From NCBI RefSeq assembly GCF_021532315.1, contig NZ_JAKGAO010000011.1, positions 1-64,000 on the forward strand: 64,000 nucleotides of DNA. Reading direction: 5' to 3'. Each line of letters starts with the position of its first letter. Position 1 is the stretch's first letter. The position numbers and the translations under genes were made by a program. The notes beneath the pieces were generated by a model. It was not told the origin of the DNA. It did no database searches and worked only from the letters and a program-made list of their open reading frames with translations. This document shows positions 38,486-47,933 of this stretch, one piece after another. This DNA is from Paenibacillus tarimensis. GTDB taxonomy: Bacteria > Bacillota > Bacilli > Paenibacillales > Paenibacillaceae.

Positions 38486-40999
38486 TTACGAATTGCCGTG
38501 ACACTGCTTATATTTCTTGCCGCTGCCGCATGGGCACGGATCGTTGCGTCCTACGCGGTCATCCCGCTTGGCCGGCTTCTTCACCTGCGGTTCACCGCTG
38601 CCGCCTGTCTCTGTCTGGCCCTTGGCAACCTCCTGGCGCTCCAGGTTGTTCTCAACATGAGCCTTCATAATATACTTGGTGACTTCCTCTTGAATATGGT
38701 CAATCATTTCCTTGAACATCTCGAAGCCTTCGAACTGATACTCGCGGAGCGGATCGGTACCGCCGTATGCGCGAAGGTGGATACCTTGGCGCAGCTGATC
38801 CATCGCGTCAATGTGATCCATCCACTTGCTGTCCACCGCGCGGAGAACAACAACCTTCTCGAACTCGCGCATCGTCTCTTCGCCAAGCTGCTCTTCGCGC
38901 TCATCATACAGCTCATTCACCTTGGACAGAAGGAATTCCACGATCTCTTCCTTCTCCTTGCCCCAAAGGTCGTCCTTCGTAATCGTATCTTCTTTGAGGA
39001 AGGTTGCGTGTGCATAGTCCACAACAGCCTGCAGATCCCAATCCTCCGGAACCTCATCAGCCGGACAGTGCGCTTCTACAATCCGCTCCACAACCGGCTT
39101 GATCATCTCCTGGACAACCTCGCGGATATTATCCGAGTAGAGAACCTCACGGCGCTGCTTATAGATGACCTCACGCTGCTGGTTCATTACATCGTCATAC
39201 TGCAGGACGACCTTCCGCAGATCGAAGTTATTGCCCTCAACCCGCTTTTGTGCCGATTCAATGGCTCTTGTGATCAGTCGGCTCTCAATCGGCTGGTCTT
39301 CGTCAAAGCCAAGACGATCCATCATGCCCATGATATTCTCGGCACCGAAACGGCGCATCAGATCATCCTGCAGCGAGAGATAGAACTGGGTTGAACCTGG
39401 GTCACCCTGGCGTCCGGCGCGGCCGCGCAGCTGGTTATCGATCCGGCGGCTCTCATGGCGCTCCGTACCAATAATATGCAGACCGCCTGTATCCGGCACA
39501 CCCTCACCCAGCAGAATGTCAGTACCCCGGCCAGCCATATTGGTGGCAATGGTTACAGCGCCAGCTTGTCCGGCACGGGAGATAATCTCCGCCTCTTCCG
39601 CATGGTACTTGGCATTCAGAACTTTATGCGCGATGCCGCGGCGCTTCAGCATCTCGGACAGCTTCTCCGAGTTCTCGATCGAAACCGTACCGACCAGCAC
39701 CGGCTGGTTCTTCTGGTGGCGCGCTACAATCTCTTCCAGCACCGCCTTAAATTTGCCGTCCTCCGTCTTGTAGACGACATCAGGCATATCAATACGGATA
39801 TTCGTCCGGTTCGTTGGAATCTGAACCACGTCTAGTCCGTAAATCTTCTTGAATTCTTCTTCCTCTGTCTTCGCCGTACCGGTCATGCCGGCAAGCTTGC
39901 GGTACATTCGGAAGTAATTCTGGAACGTGATGGTAGCCAGCGTCATGCTCTCATTCTGAACCTTCAGCTGCTCCTTCGCTTCAATCGCCTGGTGAAGCCC
40001 GTCGCTGTAACGGCGTCCGGCCATCAGACGGCCAGTAAATTCGTCAACAATGACGACCTCGTCATCCTGAACCACGTAGTCGACGTCACGCTTCATAATA
40101 GCATGCGCCTTCAGCGCTTGCTGGATATGATGGTTGAGCAGCACATGCGCGTGGTCGAACAGGTTGTCGATGCCGAAAGCCTTCTCAGCCTTCTCTACAC
40201 CAGACTCCGTCAGCGTAACACTGCGCAGCTTGATATCGACTGTGTAATCCTCTTCTTCCATCAGCCGTGATGCTACAAATCGGTCCGCCGCAAAATAAAG
40301 CTCGGTTGACTTGGCTGCCTGACCCGAAATGATGAGCGGCGTCCGGGCCTCGTCAATCAGAATGGAGTCCACTTCATCGATAATGGCATAGTATAACGGC
40401 CGTTGGACCATCTGCTCCTTGTAGAGCACCATATTATCGCGCAGGTAGTCAAAGCCGAATTCGTTGTTCGTTCCATACGTAATATCCGCCGCATACGCTT
40501 CCTGCTTTTCGGCATGGGTTAAGCCGTGCAGGTTGCAGCCGACTGTAAGACCCAGGAATTCATACAGCTGTCCCATTTGGGCGCTGTCACGCTGGGCGAG
40601 ATAATCATTAACCGTAATGACATGAACACCTTTGCCCGCAAGGGCATTCAGGTATACCGGGAGGGTGGCGACCAGCGTCTTGCCTTCCCCTGTCTTCATT
40701 TCGGCGATCTTGCCGTCATGCAGAACCATGCCACCGATCAGCTGCACATCGAAGTGGCGCATGTTCAGCACACGCTTGGAAGCTTCTCTGACCGTAGCGA
40801 AAGCTTCCGGCAGAATAGCCCCTGTCTGTTCTCCCTTCTCGATCCGTGCTCTAAATTCATCTGTCTTGGCACGCAGCTGCTCATCCGAGAGCTTCACGAA
40901 ATCGGGCTCCATGGCGTTGATTTGATCGACGGTGCGGGTGAGACGCTTAATCTCGCGTTCGTTTGCATCGCCGAATATTTTTTTGACAAGTCCGAGCAT
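38486..40999 (-). CDS. secA: Preprotein translocase ATPase SecA
   Basis: Motor of the Sec export pathway. About 837 residues: Walker A MKTGEGKT near 100, Walker [18 protein letters not shown] near 205, preprotein-crosslinking and helicase motifs ([21 protein letters not shown]), and the C-terminal zinc site [13 protein letters not shown] that binds SecB-like partners or lipids. ATG 40999 is used (AAAGGGG nine bases upstream); the longer frame to 41029 has no signal. Upstream of prfB, a common Bacillales pairing. Confidence 0.99.
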   Translation of the reverse strand: MLGLVKKIFGDANEREIKRLTRTVDQINAMEPDFVKLSDEQLRAKTDEFRARIEKGEQTGAILPEAFATVREASKRVLNMRHFDVQLIGGMVLHDGKIAEMKTGEGKTLVATLPVYLNALAGKGVHVITVNDYLAQRDSAQMGQLYEFLGLTVGCNLHGLTHAEKQEAYAADITYGTNNEFGFDYLRDNMVLYKEQMVQRPLYYAIIDEVDSILIDEARTPLIISGQAAKSTELYFAADRFVASRLMEEEDYTVDIKLRSVTLTESGVEKAEKAFGIDNLFDHAHVLLNHHIQQALKAHAIMKRDVDYVVQDDEVVIVDEFTGRLMAGRRYSDGLHQAIEAKEQLKVQNESMTLATITFQNYFRMYRKLAGMTGTAKTEEEEFKKIYGLDVVQIPTNRTNIRIDMPDVVYKTEDGKFKAVLEEIVARHQKNQPVLVGTVSIENSEKLSEMLKRRGIAHKVLNAKYHAEEAEIISRAGQAGAVTIATNMAGRGTDILLGEGVPDTGGLHIIGTERHESRRIDNQLRGRAGRQGDPGSTQFYLSLQDDLMRRFGAENIMGMMDRLGFDEDQPIESRLITRAIESAQKRVEGNNFDLRKVVLQYDDVMNQQREVIYKQRREVLYSDNIREVVQEMIKPVVERIVEAHCPADEVPEDWDLQAVVDYAHATFLKEDTITKDDLWGKEKEEIVEFLLSKVNELYDEREEQLGEETMREFEKVVVLRAVDSKWMDHIDAMDQLRQGIHLRAYGGTDPLREYQFEGFEMFKEMIDHIQEEVTKYIMKAHVENNLERQEVAKGQTETGGSGEPQVKKPAKRDDRVGRNDPCPCGSGKKYKQCHGNS

Positions 41000-41036
41000 C
41001 AGGTTATGCCCCTTTCGTATTCGACTCATTGCCTAA

Positions 41037-41065
41037 ATTGTATCAGTTTGGACATGCCGCCGCAA
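41037..41065 (-). promoter_or_regulatory. sigma-A promoter of secA
   Basis: Minus strand: TTGCGG (41060-41065), 17-bp spacer, TACAAT (41037-41042), 37 bp upstream of the secA start. The rest of 41066-41210 shows nothing recognised. Confidence 0.6.
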
Positions 41066-41210
41066 TGACACTCAGCCAAAAAACGCCTGAAATTCCCAGC
41101 TGACCGCCCAGCGCCTGCCTTTCCGTACACACTACACAGAAACCTAGTGTTGCCAACGCCGGTTTCCCTTATGAACCGCGCTTCTTAAACTCACACTTTG
41201 CCTGTTAAAT

Positions 41211-41239
41211 GTAAAGCCGGACCCTGAAGGGGCCCGGCT
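41211..41239 (-). terminator. Terminator after hpf
   Basis: Minus strand: AGCCGGGCCC pairs with GGGTCCGGCT (one G-T pair), loop CTTCA, then TTACATTT. It begins about 50 bp beyond the hpf stop. Confidence 0.7.
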
Positions 41240-41287
41240 GAATTTGCATCGTCAAGGTCATTCTTCGGCAGATGCTTTACGCATCAT

Positions 41288-41836
41288 TTACGCTTGTTCA
41301 ATTAATCCGTACTTGCCGTCGTTGCGCTTATACACAACGTTGACTTCCTTCGTATCCGAATTGGCAAAAACGAAGAAGCTGTGGCCGATCATGTTCATCT
41401 GAAGGATCGCCTCCTCCACATCCATCGGCTTCAGTGCGTGGCGCTTGGTACGGACCACTTCCAGCTCGTCATCCTCTTCCTCAAAGGCCTGGGGAGCCAC
41501 TGGCTCTTCCCTGAACAGGGCGCGGATGCCGCCATCCTGGCGGAACTTCCGGTTCAGCTTGGTCTTGTGCTTGCGGATCTGGCGCTCCAGCTTGTCCACC
41601 ACAAGGTCAACCGCAGCATACATATCATCATGCTGTTCTTCCGCCCGCAGCACTACGCCGGTCAGCGGAATCGTTACTTCTACACTTTGCTTATTACGAA
41701 TAACAGATAAAGTCACATTTACATCGGAGGTTAAGGGTGCTTCAAAATACCTGTCCAGTCGGCTTATTTTCTTCTCGACATAGTCTCTTAGCGCGTCTGT
41801 AACTTCGATTTGTTGACCACGGATGTTGTATTTCAT
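41288..41836 (-). CDS. hpf: Ribosome hibernation promoting factor, long form
   Basis: 182 residues: N-terminal RaiA/HPF fold (about 1-105; MKYNIRGQQIEVTDALRDYVEKKI, with basic KHKTKLNRKFR near 93), an acidic linker (about 112-128), and a C-terminal dimerisation domain (about 130-182; RTKRHALKPMDVEEAILQMNMIGHSFFVF). Long HPF dimerises 70S ribosomes to 100S particles in stationary phase and stress. AAAGGAGG lies seven bases upstream. In Bacillus the gene is controlled by several sigma factors; here only a sigma-A type promoter is evident. Confidence 0.97.
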   Translation of the reverse strand: MKYNIRGQQIEVTDALRDYVEKKISRLDRYFEAPLTSDVNVTLSVIRNKQSVEVTIPLTGVVLRAEEQHDDMYAAVDLVVDKLERQIRKHKTKLNRKFRQDGGIRALFREEPVAPQAFEEEDDELEVVRTKRHALKPMDVEEAILQMNMIGHSFFVFANSDTKEVNVVYKRNDGKYGLIEQA

Positions 41837-41862
41837 TGTGCACTCCTCCTTTACTTAATCCC

Positions 41863-41891
41863 ATCATACCATATTCATAAACCGTTAACAA
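41863..41891 (-). promoter_or_regulatory. Promoter of hpf
   Basis: Minus strand: TTGTTA (41886-41891), 17-bp spacer, TATGAT (41863-41868). A sigma-B type GTTT...GGGTAT was looked for and not found. Confidence 0.6.
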
Positions 41892-41973
41892 AATGAAAAC
41901 ACGCACAGTTTTGAATTTTTTGAAAATTTAATTTTGGGATCGTAAAGGAGCAGGAGGAGCAGTGCCGGAACAA

Positions 41974-42000
41974 ATAAAAGACCCCCGGTTATCCCGGGGG
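41974..42000 (-). terminator. Terminator after the cold-shock gene
   Basis: Minus strand: CCCCCGG pairs with CCGGGGG over a five-base loop, followed by TCTTTTATTTG. It lies about 60 bp beyond the stop. Confidence 0.85.
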
Positions 42001-42058
42001 ATTGTGTCCAGCACTGGTCAATTGTATACCATCTATCGATCGGCTCAAGGCCGGATGA

Positions 42059-42256
42059 TTACAGTTTGACTACGTTAGCAGCTTGTGGACCGCGTGCGCC
42101 TTCAACGATGTCGAATTCGACCGACTGGCCTTCTTCGAGGGTTTTGAATCCTTCGGATTGGATCGCGGAGAAATGAACGAAAACGTCGCCGCCTTCTTCA
42201 GTCTCGATAAATCCGTAGCCCTTCTCTGCGTTAAACCATTTAACTTTACCTTGCAT
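42059..42256 (-). CDS. Cold-shock protein (CspA/CspB family)
   Basis: 65 residues, single OB fold RNA chaperone. RNP1 KGYGFIE and RNP2 VFVHFSAI are both intact. Start ATG 42256 with AAGGGAATG region upstream; its transcript has a leader of roughly 60 nt. It lies after the nonulosonate operon and has its own strong promoter, but no terminator is evident between pseC and it. Confidence 0.97.
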   Translation of the reverse strand: MQGKVKWFNAEKGYGFIETEEGGDVFVHFSAIQSEGFKTLEEGQSVEFDIVEGARGPQAANVVKL

Positions 42257-42321
42257 CCGTAAACATTCCCTTCATCTTCAAATAGCTGTGAGGCGTACAT
42301 GTGTTCATGGCCCACAACCAA

Positions 42322-42350
42322 ACTATAGCACCAGGGTTTGGAGATGTCAA
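42322..42350 (-). promoter_or_regulatory. sigma-A promoter of the cold-shock gene
   Basis: Minus strand: perfect TTGACA (42345-42350), 17-bp spacer, TATAGT (42322-42327). It is within 80 bp of the pseC stop. Confidence 0.85.
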
Positions 42351-42399
42351 CAAGGTTTGTAAGCGAATTCATTGTGAGTGTATGATCCAACCAATGCGG

Positions 42400-43593
42400 T
42401 CATATTTTGTAGCGCTGCACCACTGTGTTAACAGCTTCTATTACATCCTGTATGTCTTCCTTCGTCATCTTCGGGAAGATCGGCAGAGACAAGGCCGTCT
42501 CATAATAGGCCTCCGCATTTGGACAATGGACACCTGCAAAACCATTAGCCCGATAATACGGCTGCTTATAGACAGGAATATAATGAACCTGTACACCGAT
42601 CTGCAATTCTCGCAAAGCTTCAAATATTTCTTTGCGACCAACTTTAAAGTGTTGAGGCTCCCACCGCAGAACATACAGGTGCCAGCTGGACTCCGCTTCC
42701 GCATGTTGACGAGGCGTTACCAGACCAGGAATATTGTCGAATGCCCGATCATACTTCTTCGCTATCTTTCGACGGGAAGCTACAAATCCATCCAGCTTGT
42801 CCATCTGCGAAACGCCAAGCGCGGCCTGCAACTCCGTCATCCGGTAGTTGTAGCCCAGTGCCTGCATTTCGTAATACCAAGATCCTTCGTTATATTCCAT
42901 CTTACCCGGATCTCTAGTCATCCCATGATTGCGGAACAGCAGCAGCTTCTCATACAGGTCTGCACGATTCGTTACGATCATTCCACCCTCTCCGGTTGTT
43001 ACAAGCTTAACAGGGTGGAAGCTAAACATAGTCATGTCCCCAAAGGTGCCCACCTTACGGCCGCCATATGAGGCGCCAAGGGAATGGGCCGCGTCATGAA
43101 TAATGGTTAACCCGTGGTCGCGGGCAAGCATTTCGAGACGATCCATCTCAGCAGGCTGCCCTGAGAAGTCTACCGGTATAATCGCTTTCGTGCGCTCATT
43201 AATTTGTTCAGCTACGCGGTCAGGGTCAATATTGTATGTTATCGGGTTGATGTCCGCAAACACAGGCTTGCCGCCCATATACATCACGCAGTTGCTGCTT
43301 GCCAGAAATGTGTTGGGTGTCGTAATAACCTCATCACCTTCACCAATTCCGGCTGCGTAGCACGCGGCATGCAGAGCTGCTGTACCGTTACAGAAGGCAA
43401 CTGCATATTGGACACCCGCGTAATCCGCGACTTTACGTTCGAACCTCTCAATTTGAGGTCCTTGTGTTATAAAGTCGCTATGAAGCGTCTCAAGCACCGC
43501 CTGTATATCGTTGTCATCCAGCCACTGTTTGCCGTAAGGCAGTAAGGAGGTGCGAACAGGGCGACTTATGTTATTTTCATCGATTTGTTTCAC
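42400..43593 (-). CDS. pseC: PseC-type UDP-4-keto-sugar aminotransferase
   Basis: 397 residues of the DegT/DnrJ/EryC1 PLP family. The internal aldimine lysine is in FSFHPVKLVTTGEGGM; FCNGTAALHAAC and NTFLASSNCVMYMGGKPVFAD blocks match the PseC subgroup. It aminates C4 of the 4-keto-L-altro sugar made by PseB, giving the precursor of pseudaminic acid. The start is GTG 43593, which overlaps the TGA of a 40-codon small ORF. Last gene of the operon, whereas pseB is the first, 8.5 kb upstream. Confidence 0.9.
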   Translation of the reverse strand: MKQIDENNISRPVRTSLLPYGKQWLDDNDIQAVLETLHSDFITQGPQIERFERKVADYAGVQYAVAFCNGTAALHAACYAAGIGEGDEVITTPNTFLASSNCVMYMGGKPVFADINPITYNIDPDRVAEQINERTKAIIPVDFSGQPAEMDRLEMLARDHGLTIIHDAAHSLGASYGGRKVGTFGDMTMFSFHPVKLVTTGEGGMIVTNRADLYEKLLLFRNHGMTRDPGKMEYNEGSWYYEMQALGYNYRMTELQAALGVSQMDKLDGFVASRRKIAKKYDRAFDNIPGLVTPRQHAEAESSWHLYVLRWEPQHFKVGRKEIFEALRELQIGVQVHYIPVYKQPYYRANGFAGVHCPNAEAYYETALSLPIFPKMTKEDIQDVIEAVNTVVQRYKI

Positions 43594-43712
43594 CGGTGTA
43601 GAACCCCGTTTCTCGTTCTATGTTCGTCTATTACTTTGATTCCATCCTCTAACCGTTCCCAAATTTCAGTCAATAATGCAATATTAACTGTTTTAGATTC
43701 CTTCACTTTCAT
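43590..43712 (-). CDS. Small ORF of 40 codons between the GT2 gene and pseC
   Basis: ATG 43710-43712 to TGA 43590-43592. It begins 4 bp after the glycosyltransferase stop and its stop overlaps the GTG of pseC (GTGA), so it fills the gap exactly. The product is MKVKESKTVNIALLTEIW... ending RNGVLHR: charged, with a helical LLTEIWERLEDGIKVI core, no membrane segment. The Shine-Dalgarno is weak (AAATAAAG), so translation probably depends on coupling. I recognise no family. It may be a genuine small protein, a coupling leader for pseC, or the remnant of a larger gene. Confidence 0.5.
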   Translation of the reverse strand: MKVKESKTVNIALLTEIWERLEDGIKVIDEHRTRNGVLHR

Positions 43713-43716
43713 GACT

Positions 43717-44463
43717 TTATTTTATAGAATTCCGGCTATCCTCGATCCAGCGCAGCAGCCCCTTATCTTGTGTCAGAGACTCCGCACGGTCAAGAAACTG
43801 ACGTGCCTTGTCATCATCTATCCGTATGAACTCCCGGCCCAGCTGCATCCACATACGCGCGTTAGTCTGATCTTCCTTCAGGGCTTCAATCATCATTTCT
43901 AGGTTGCGCTGCTTTTTCGCGTAAACATCGGTTACGGCTGGATCGTAGCCGTCATGCAAAATGTGTATGTCACTTTTAACGATTACAACGTCTTTGCCAT
44001 CAGTGTCCACAACCTCATGAATTTTGTCCTTATACCGTAAATCAGACGGAAAAAGTCGCATAATCGCATCTATTGAGCTTGTTATCTCTCCGTTAACCGT
44101 GTTGTCACAGACGATATACATCCCCGCCCTTACTCCCTGTTTCTCGTAATGCTCGCAATATAGCCGAAGCTTTTTCCGTTCGGATTCAGGGAGTTCGTCG
44201 TCCGAATCCATGACAAACACCCAGTCATGCGTTACCAGCGATAGTGAGTAGTTACGTGCTGCTGCAAAATCACCTGTCCATGCAAAGTGATGCAGTTTGA
44301 TTTTGTCGTGCTGCTCTGCCAACCCTTGTATAATCTCAATGGTGCGATCCGTTGAACCCGTATCCACGATAATAAATTCATCCACAGAATCAAGAGTACT
44401 GACTATGGCCCGCTGAATGGATCGCTCCGAATCTTTACAAATCATAGCTGCCGATAATCCCAT
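43717..44463 (-). CDS. GT2 family glycosyltransferase with short TPR-like tail
   Basis: About 248 residues: GT-A fold (LSAAMICKDSERSIQRAI, then FIIVDTGSTDRTIEII) with metal-binding DSDD in VFVMDSDDELP near 90. A C-terminal helical region (about 185-248) resembles one or two TPR units (ARMWMQLGREFIRIDDDKARQFLDRA). The donor and acceptor are unknown; inside a flagellin-sugar operon it may extend or branch the glycan. The frame opens at 44526, but the domain starts at MGLSAAM, so 44463 is preferred; Shine-Dalgarno evidence is weak for both. Confidence 0.85.
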   Translation of the reverse strand: MGLSAAMICKDSERSIQRAIVSTLDSVDEFIIVDTGSTDRTIEIIQGLAEQHDKIKLHHFAWTGDFAAARNYSLSLVTHDWVFVMDSDDELPESERKKLRLYCEHYEKQGVRAGMYIVCDNTVNGEITSSIDAIMRLFPSDLRYKDKIHEVVDTDGKDVVIVKSDIHILHDGYDPAVTDVYAKKQRNLEMMIEALKEDQTNARMWMQLGREFIRIDDDKARQFLDRAESLTQDKGLLRWIEDSRNSIK

Positions 44464-44745
44464 TTTATCCGTCCTAACATGGCGTTTTTTAATTATGGAT
44501 ATCTTTGACCAGCTTGCATATTTCATATGTTTAAGCTTTCCAAGGTATTATTTATGATGCTCATTGAACATGACCAAATAAGCAACTACCTCGGATTCGC
44601 TTTTCATGCCCAGATGCATCTTTTTACTTTAGTATGAATATATAGCTTTATGCTGCGTGCTTCAGCTATATAAAGTTTGGGTGCGCTGTTACTTCTAGAT
44701 CATAGTATTTTCGCACTTTACTCTTCTAGTCCCGAGCTACCAATC
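44464..44745. other. 282-bp gap inside the nonulosonate operon
   Basis: The largest gap in this gene cluster. It contains the inverted repeat TATATAGCT (44639-44647) / AGCTATATA (44664-44672), loop 16, without a T-run. A 23-codon ORF (44548-44619, minus) ends in VVAYLVMFNEHHK; it has no Shine-Dalgarno and may be a gene remnant. No convincing promoter. Confidence 0.5.
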
Positions 44746-45693
44746 TCAAATGAGATCAGTTGTAGAAATCCATCCTTTCGTTCTTTGTATACCTTCTTCG
44801 AGACTGACTTGGGGCTCCCAGTCGAGCAGCCGCTTAGCTTTGTCATAATTACAAAGAAGCTTCTGGATTTCGCTCTGCGGATGGATGTGCTCGACATGCT
44901 TGATACGCGACTCGTCCCCGGCAATGAGCTTTGCCAGATCATTAATCGCAATGTCACGACCAAGACCCGCGTTGACGATCTCACCGTTAACTTTGTCGGA
45001 ATATCCCGCTTCTACGACAAATCTAGCGCAATCCTCGACATACAGCAAATCCCGTGTTTGCGTTCCTTCTCCGTAAATGCTGAGATCTTTCCCTGCGAGC
45101 TCGTTCTTGATGAAGATGGCTACAACACCACCTTCTCCGCCAGTTTTCTGATAAGGCCCGTAAGTATTGAACGGACGGATGACGACCGTAGGAAGACCAT
45201 ATGCGTAGAAGTAAGATAACACCATATTCTCAGCTGCAATTTTGGAACCGGCATAAGGAGACGCTGGCTTAATTGGATGAGATTCGCTGATTCCTGCCTC
45301 ATCCGTGCAACGATCATACACCATGCAAGTGCTCATGAAGACAACCTTTACATTATGCTTGCGTGCCTGTTCCATTACATAGAACGTGCCTACCGTATCA
45401 TTATTGAAGGTCGTCCGCGGATCGTCAATGGAATCCTGCACGTTAATAGAGGCACCCAGATGGTAGCAGATATCGAAGTTATTCTCCGCGAACAGTGTTT
45501 CAAGAAGTGGTTCATCAAGAATAGAACCCTCAATAAATGCCTTAAGACCGCTGTGTTCGCGAAACTCAGCAATATTCTCTTCTCTTCCGTTCGACAGGTC
45601 GTCCAGAATCCAAACCTGATGTCCGTCATTCAAAAGACGCTTGGCCACCCAACGGCCGATAAACCCGGCTCCGCCGGTAAGTAGTATATTCAT
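44746..45693 (-). CDS. NAD-dependent epimerase/dehydratase (extended SDR)
   Basis: About 315 residues; Rossmann GGAGFIGRWVAKRL at the start, SAN-type STCMVYD, and the catalytic YxxxK in SPYAGSKIAAENM. It resembles UDP-glucose/UDP-GlcNAc 4-epimerases and dTDP-sugar dehydratases; the exact substrate cannot be read. ATG 45693 follows GGAGG by seven bases; ATG 45699 is too close to it. Lies 63 bp after pseI. It may make the sugar used by the neighbouring GT2 enzyme, or feed the nonulosonate route with an epimer (inference). Confidence 0.88.
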   Translation of the reverse strand: MNILLTGGAGFIGRWVAKRLLNDGHQVWILDDLSNGREENIAEFREHSGLKAFIEGSILDEPLLETLFAENNFDICYHLGASINVQDSIDDPRTTFNNDTVGTFYVMEQARKHNVKVVFMSTCMVYDRCTDEAGISESHPIKPASPYAGSKIAAENMVLSYFYAYGLPTVVIRPFNTYGPYQKTGGEGGVVAIFIKNELAGKDLSIYGEGTQTRDLLYVEDCARFVVEAGYSDKVNGEIVNAGLGRDIAINDLAKLIAGDESRIKHVEHIHPQSEIQKLLCNYDKAKRLLDWEPQVSLEEGIQRTKGWISTTDLI

Positions 45694-45762
45694 TTCCATT
45701 CCTCCAGTTATGATGAAACCAAGTTTTCAATTGCGTATAAAGTTATATCCGGCACATACAAT

Positions 45763-46809
45763 TCATAGCAGATCCCATGTCACCGGGGTTCCTTTCTTCA
45801 GATCCTGTTTTGCCTTCTTCCCCAACAATTGATCCAAATATTTAGTCGGAAGACCCATACCAGGACGAACCGAACGTATATTATTCTTAGTGAACGTTTC
45901 CCCTTCTTTAATATCCTCGGATACATAGAGTGAGCGCCTATGCTTCATGGATGGTTTCTCAGCATCAGTTGCCCCGTATCTTACGACTCCGAGAGATTGC
46001 CAAGCACGTTCACTCTCTACAGTTAGAGACTTAAATTCGGCTGGTTCCATTGAAAATGCCGAATCCACCCCTCCTTCTGCTCTTGATAAAGTAAAGTGCT
46101 TCTCGATTACGGTAGCACCTAATGCTACACTTGCAACTGATACGCCTATGCCCATCGTATGATCAGAAATACCGACCTGACAACCAAACAACTGTTCCAG
46201 ATGAGGGATTGTCAGTAGATTTGTATTAGCAGGTGTTGCTGGATACGTGCTTGTACATTTCAACAGCACAATATTTTCTGCTCCGGCCTCACGGGCAGCA
46301 CGGACTGCTTCATCCAACTCAGAAATGGTTGCCATGCCCGTAGACATGATAAGCGGCTTTCCAGTTGATGCAACTTTTCGAATAAGCTGTATGTCATTGT
46401 TTTCAAATGAAGCAATCTTATAGGCTGGGACATTGAGAGTCTCCAGAAAATCTACAGCGGATTCATCAAATGGTGTACTAAAAGCGAGCATCCCCTTTTC
46501 GGCGCAGCGAGCAAAGATCGCTTCATGCCATTCCCAAGGTGTATAGGCTTCCTTATACAAATTATAAAGAGAAGCTCCCTTCCAAAGACTGTTTGGATCC
46601 TCAATAAAAAACTCCCCATCATGTATGTCTAGCGTAATCGTATCAGCTGTATAAGTCTGCAACTTTAATGCATCTGCACCCGCTTCAGCAGCAGCGTCAA
46701 CTATGGCAAGTGCCCGCTCAAGCGATTGATTATGATTTCCCGACATTTCGGCTATTATAAAAGGCTTATGTCCCCGTCCTATAAAGCGGTTTCCTATTTT
46801 AAATTGCAT
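45763..46809 (-). CDS. pseI: Pseudaminic acid synthase (NeuB family)
   Basis: 348 residues: NeuB TIM barrel (about 1-280), with ALKLQTYTADTITL, FSTPFDESAVDFLE, GISDHTMGIG and EKHFTLSRAEGG. It ends in an antifreeze-like SAF domain (about 285-348; RRSLYVSEDIKEGE). It condenses a 6-deoxy-2,4-diacylamino-hexose with phosphoenolpyruvate to a nine-carbon nonulosonate. The GISDHTMGIG form favours PseI over sialic or legionaminic synthases, but that distinction is not absolute. AAGG lies nine bases upstream. Confidence 0.9.
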   Translation of the reverse strand: MQFKIGNRFIGRGHKPFIIAEMSGNHNQSLERALAIVDAAAEAGADALKLQTYTADTITLDIHDGEFFIEDPNSLWKGASLYNLYKEAYTPWEWHEAIFARCAEKGMLAFSTPFDESAVDFLETLNVPAYKIASFENNDIQLIRKVASTGKPLIMSTGMATISELDEAVRAAREAGAENIVLLKCTSTYPATPANTNLLTIPHLEQLFGCQVGISDHTMGIGVSVASVALGATVIEKHFTLSRAEGGVDSAFSMEPAEFKSLTVESERAWQSLGVVRYGATDAEKPSMKHRRSLYVSEDIKEGETFTKNNIRSVRPGMGLPTKYLDQLLGKKAKQDLKKGTPVTWDLL

Positions 46810-46873
46810 ACGCGGCTACCTTCTCCCGATTAATTTATGTGATGGTTTCAGTTATGAACAGGTCGTTGTTAGT

Positions 46874-47929
46874 TTAAGACGTTATATGTGTAATTATCGG
46901 ATGTTCACATGTATTTCTTAATGGCGCCATGTAGGCTGAGATCGTTTCACTTGAGTGTCGCAGCAGATCCGGCCGAGCTATAATATCCTTCAGCAAATTA
47001 TATATGTCTTCTTCCGTAACTTCTTTACTAAGTCCTAAATACCAGCATAAAGCGTGACTCTCGGCCGCCCTAACTGTCTCTACCTGATTATCCGCTACGC
47101 TTATGACTATAGAAGGTACACCCATATAACATCTTTCCCATAAAGAAATACCACCCGCCCCGATCACAAGATCAATCCCAGATAACATTTCTGCCATATT
47201 CTTATACTGCTCATAATATACAACATTAGGCATATTACTGCAGTACTGTTCAATCTGCGGGCTTCTCGAATTAGCCGGTCCTGCAATAACATGAAAGGTT
47301 ATGTCAGCAAACAACACCTTGTCATGGATGCTTTTAAGAACCTTTAAGATCTCTCCTGTAGGGTCACTACCGCCAAAATTAATAAGTACATTCCTGCATA
47401 GTGTACGTATATACAACTCTTCTTTATACTCTAGGAATTCTTGCCGAAGAAGTATATTAGAAGGGCCCAGCAACAGCTCACAATTGAGCGGAACAAGTCC
47501 CTTATAACGCTCTTCAAGATTTGCATATAGATTCTGATCCAGCAATATATCGCAATCATGCACCCGATTCGCCAGGTCATCAATTACAACAATTCGTTCT
47601 GTATGAGGTCGAACCAGCCTTTCCCATTTAGCATCTAATCCGTAATGATCAACGATAATTACAGTAATAGAATATGGGGAGATTAAACGAAGAAAATGAT
47701 ATGCATCTTCCGTGCAGTCAATTTCCCCTGATTGTTCCGATGGGCTAAGAAGCAGGTGATAGCCACTACTTGTTATCATCTGCTGGGTCTGCAACGGGAG
47801 GTCTCCATTACATACAAAATGAATCTCTACCCCTTGTTTCGATAGCATATCGGCCAGCGTCAGACAACGCATGATATGTCCAACCCCTATTAATCGCGAA
47901 CCATCGACTCTAAAGGCAGCATGAAACAT
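46874..47929 (-). CDS. pseG: PseG-type UDP-sugar hydrolase
   Basis: 351 residues, GT-B-like fold. The opening FRVDGSRLIGVGHIMRCLTLAD is the PseG/SpsG signature, with His in GVGH as the likely catalytic base. LVIGAGGISLWERCYMGVPSIVI near 265 is the nucleotide-sugar site. It removes UDP from the 2,4-diamino sugar before PseI. It starts four bases after the HAD gene stop. There is no fused PseH acetyltransferase domain, unlike some family members. Confidence 0.9.
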   Translation of the reverse strand: MFHAAFRVDGSRLIGVGHIMRCLTLADMLSKQGVEIHFVCNGDLPLQTQQMITSSGYHLLLSPSEQSGEIDCTEDAYHFLRLISPYSITVIIVDHYGLDAKWERLVRPHTERIVVIDDLANRVHDCDILLDQNLYANLEERYKGLVPLNCELLLGPSNILLRQEFLEYKEELYIRTLCRNVLINFGGSDPTGEILKVLKSIHDKVLFADITFHVIAGPANSRSPQIEQYCSNMPNVVYYEQYKNMAEMLSGIDLVIGAGGISLWERCYMGVPSIVISVADNQVETVRAAESHALCWYLGLSKEVTEEDIYNLLKDIIARPDLLRHSSETISAYMAPLRNTCEHPIITHITS

Positions 47930-47933
47930 ATAA

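Noticed and set aside
44548-44619. 23-codon ORF upstream of the GT2 gene as a real gene
   Set aside because: No Shine-Dalgarno and a long untranslated distance to both neighbours; kept only as a possible remnant in the gap entry.
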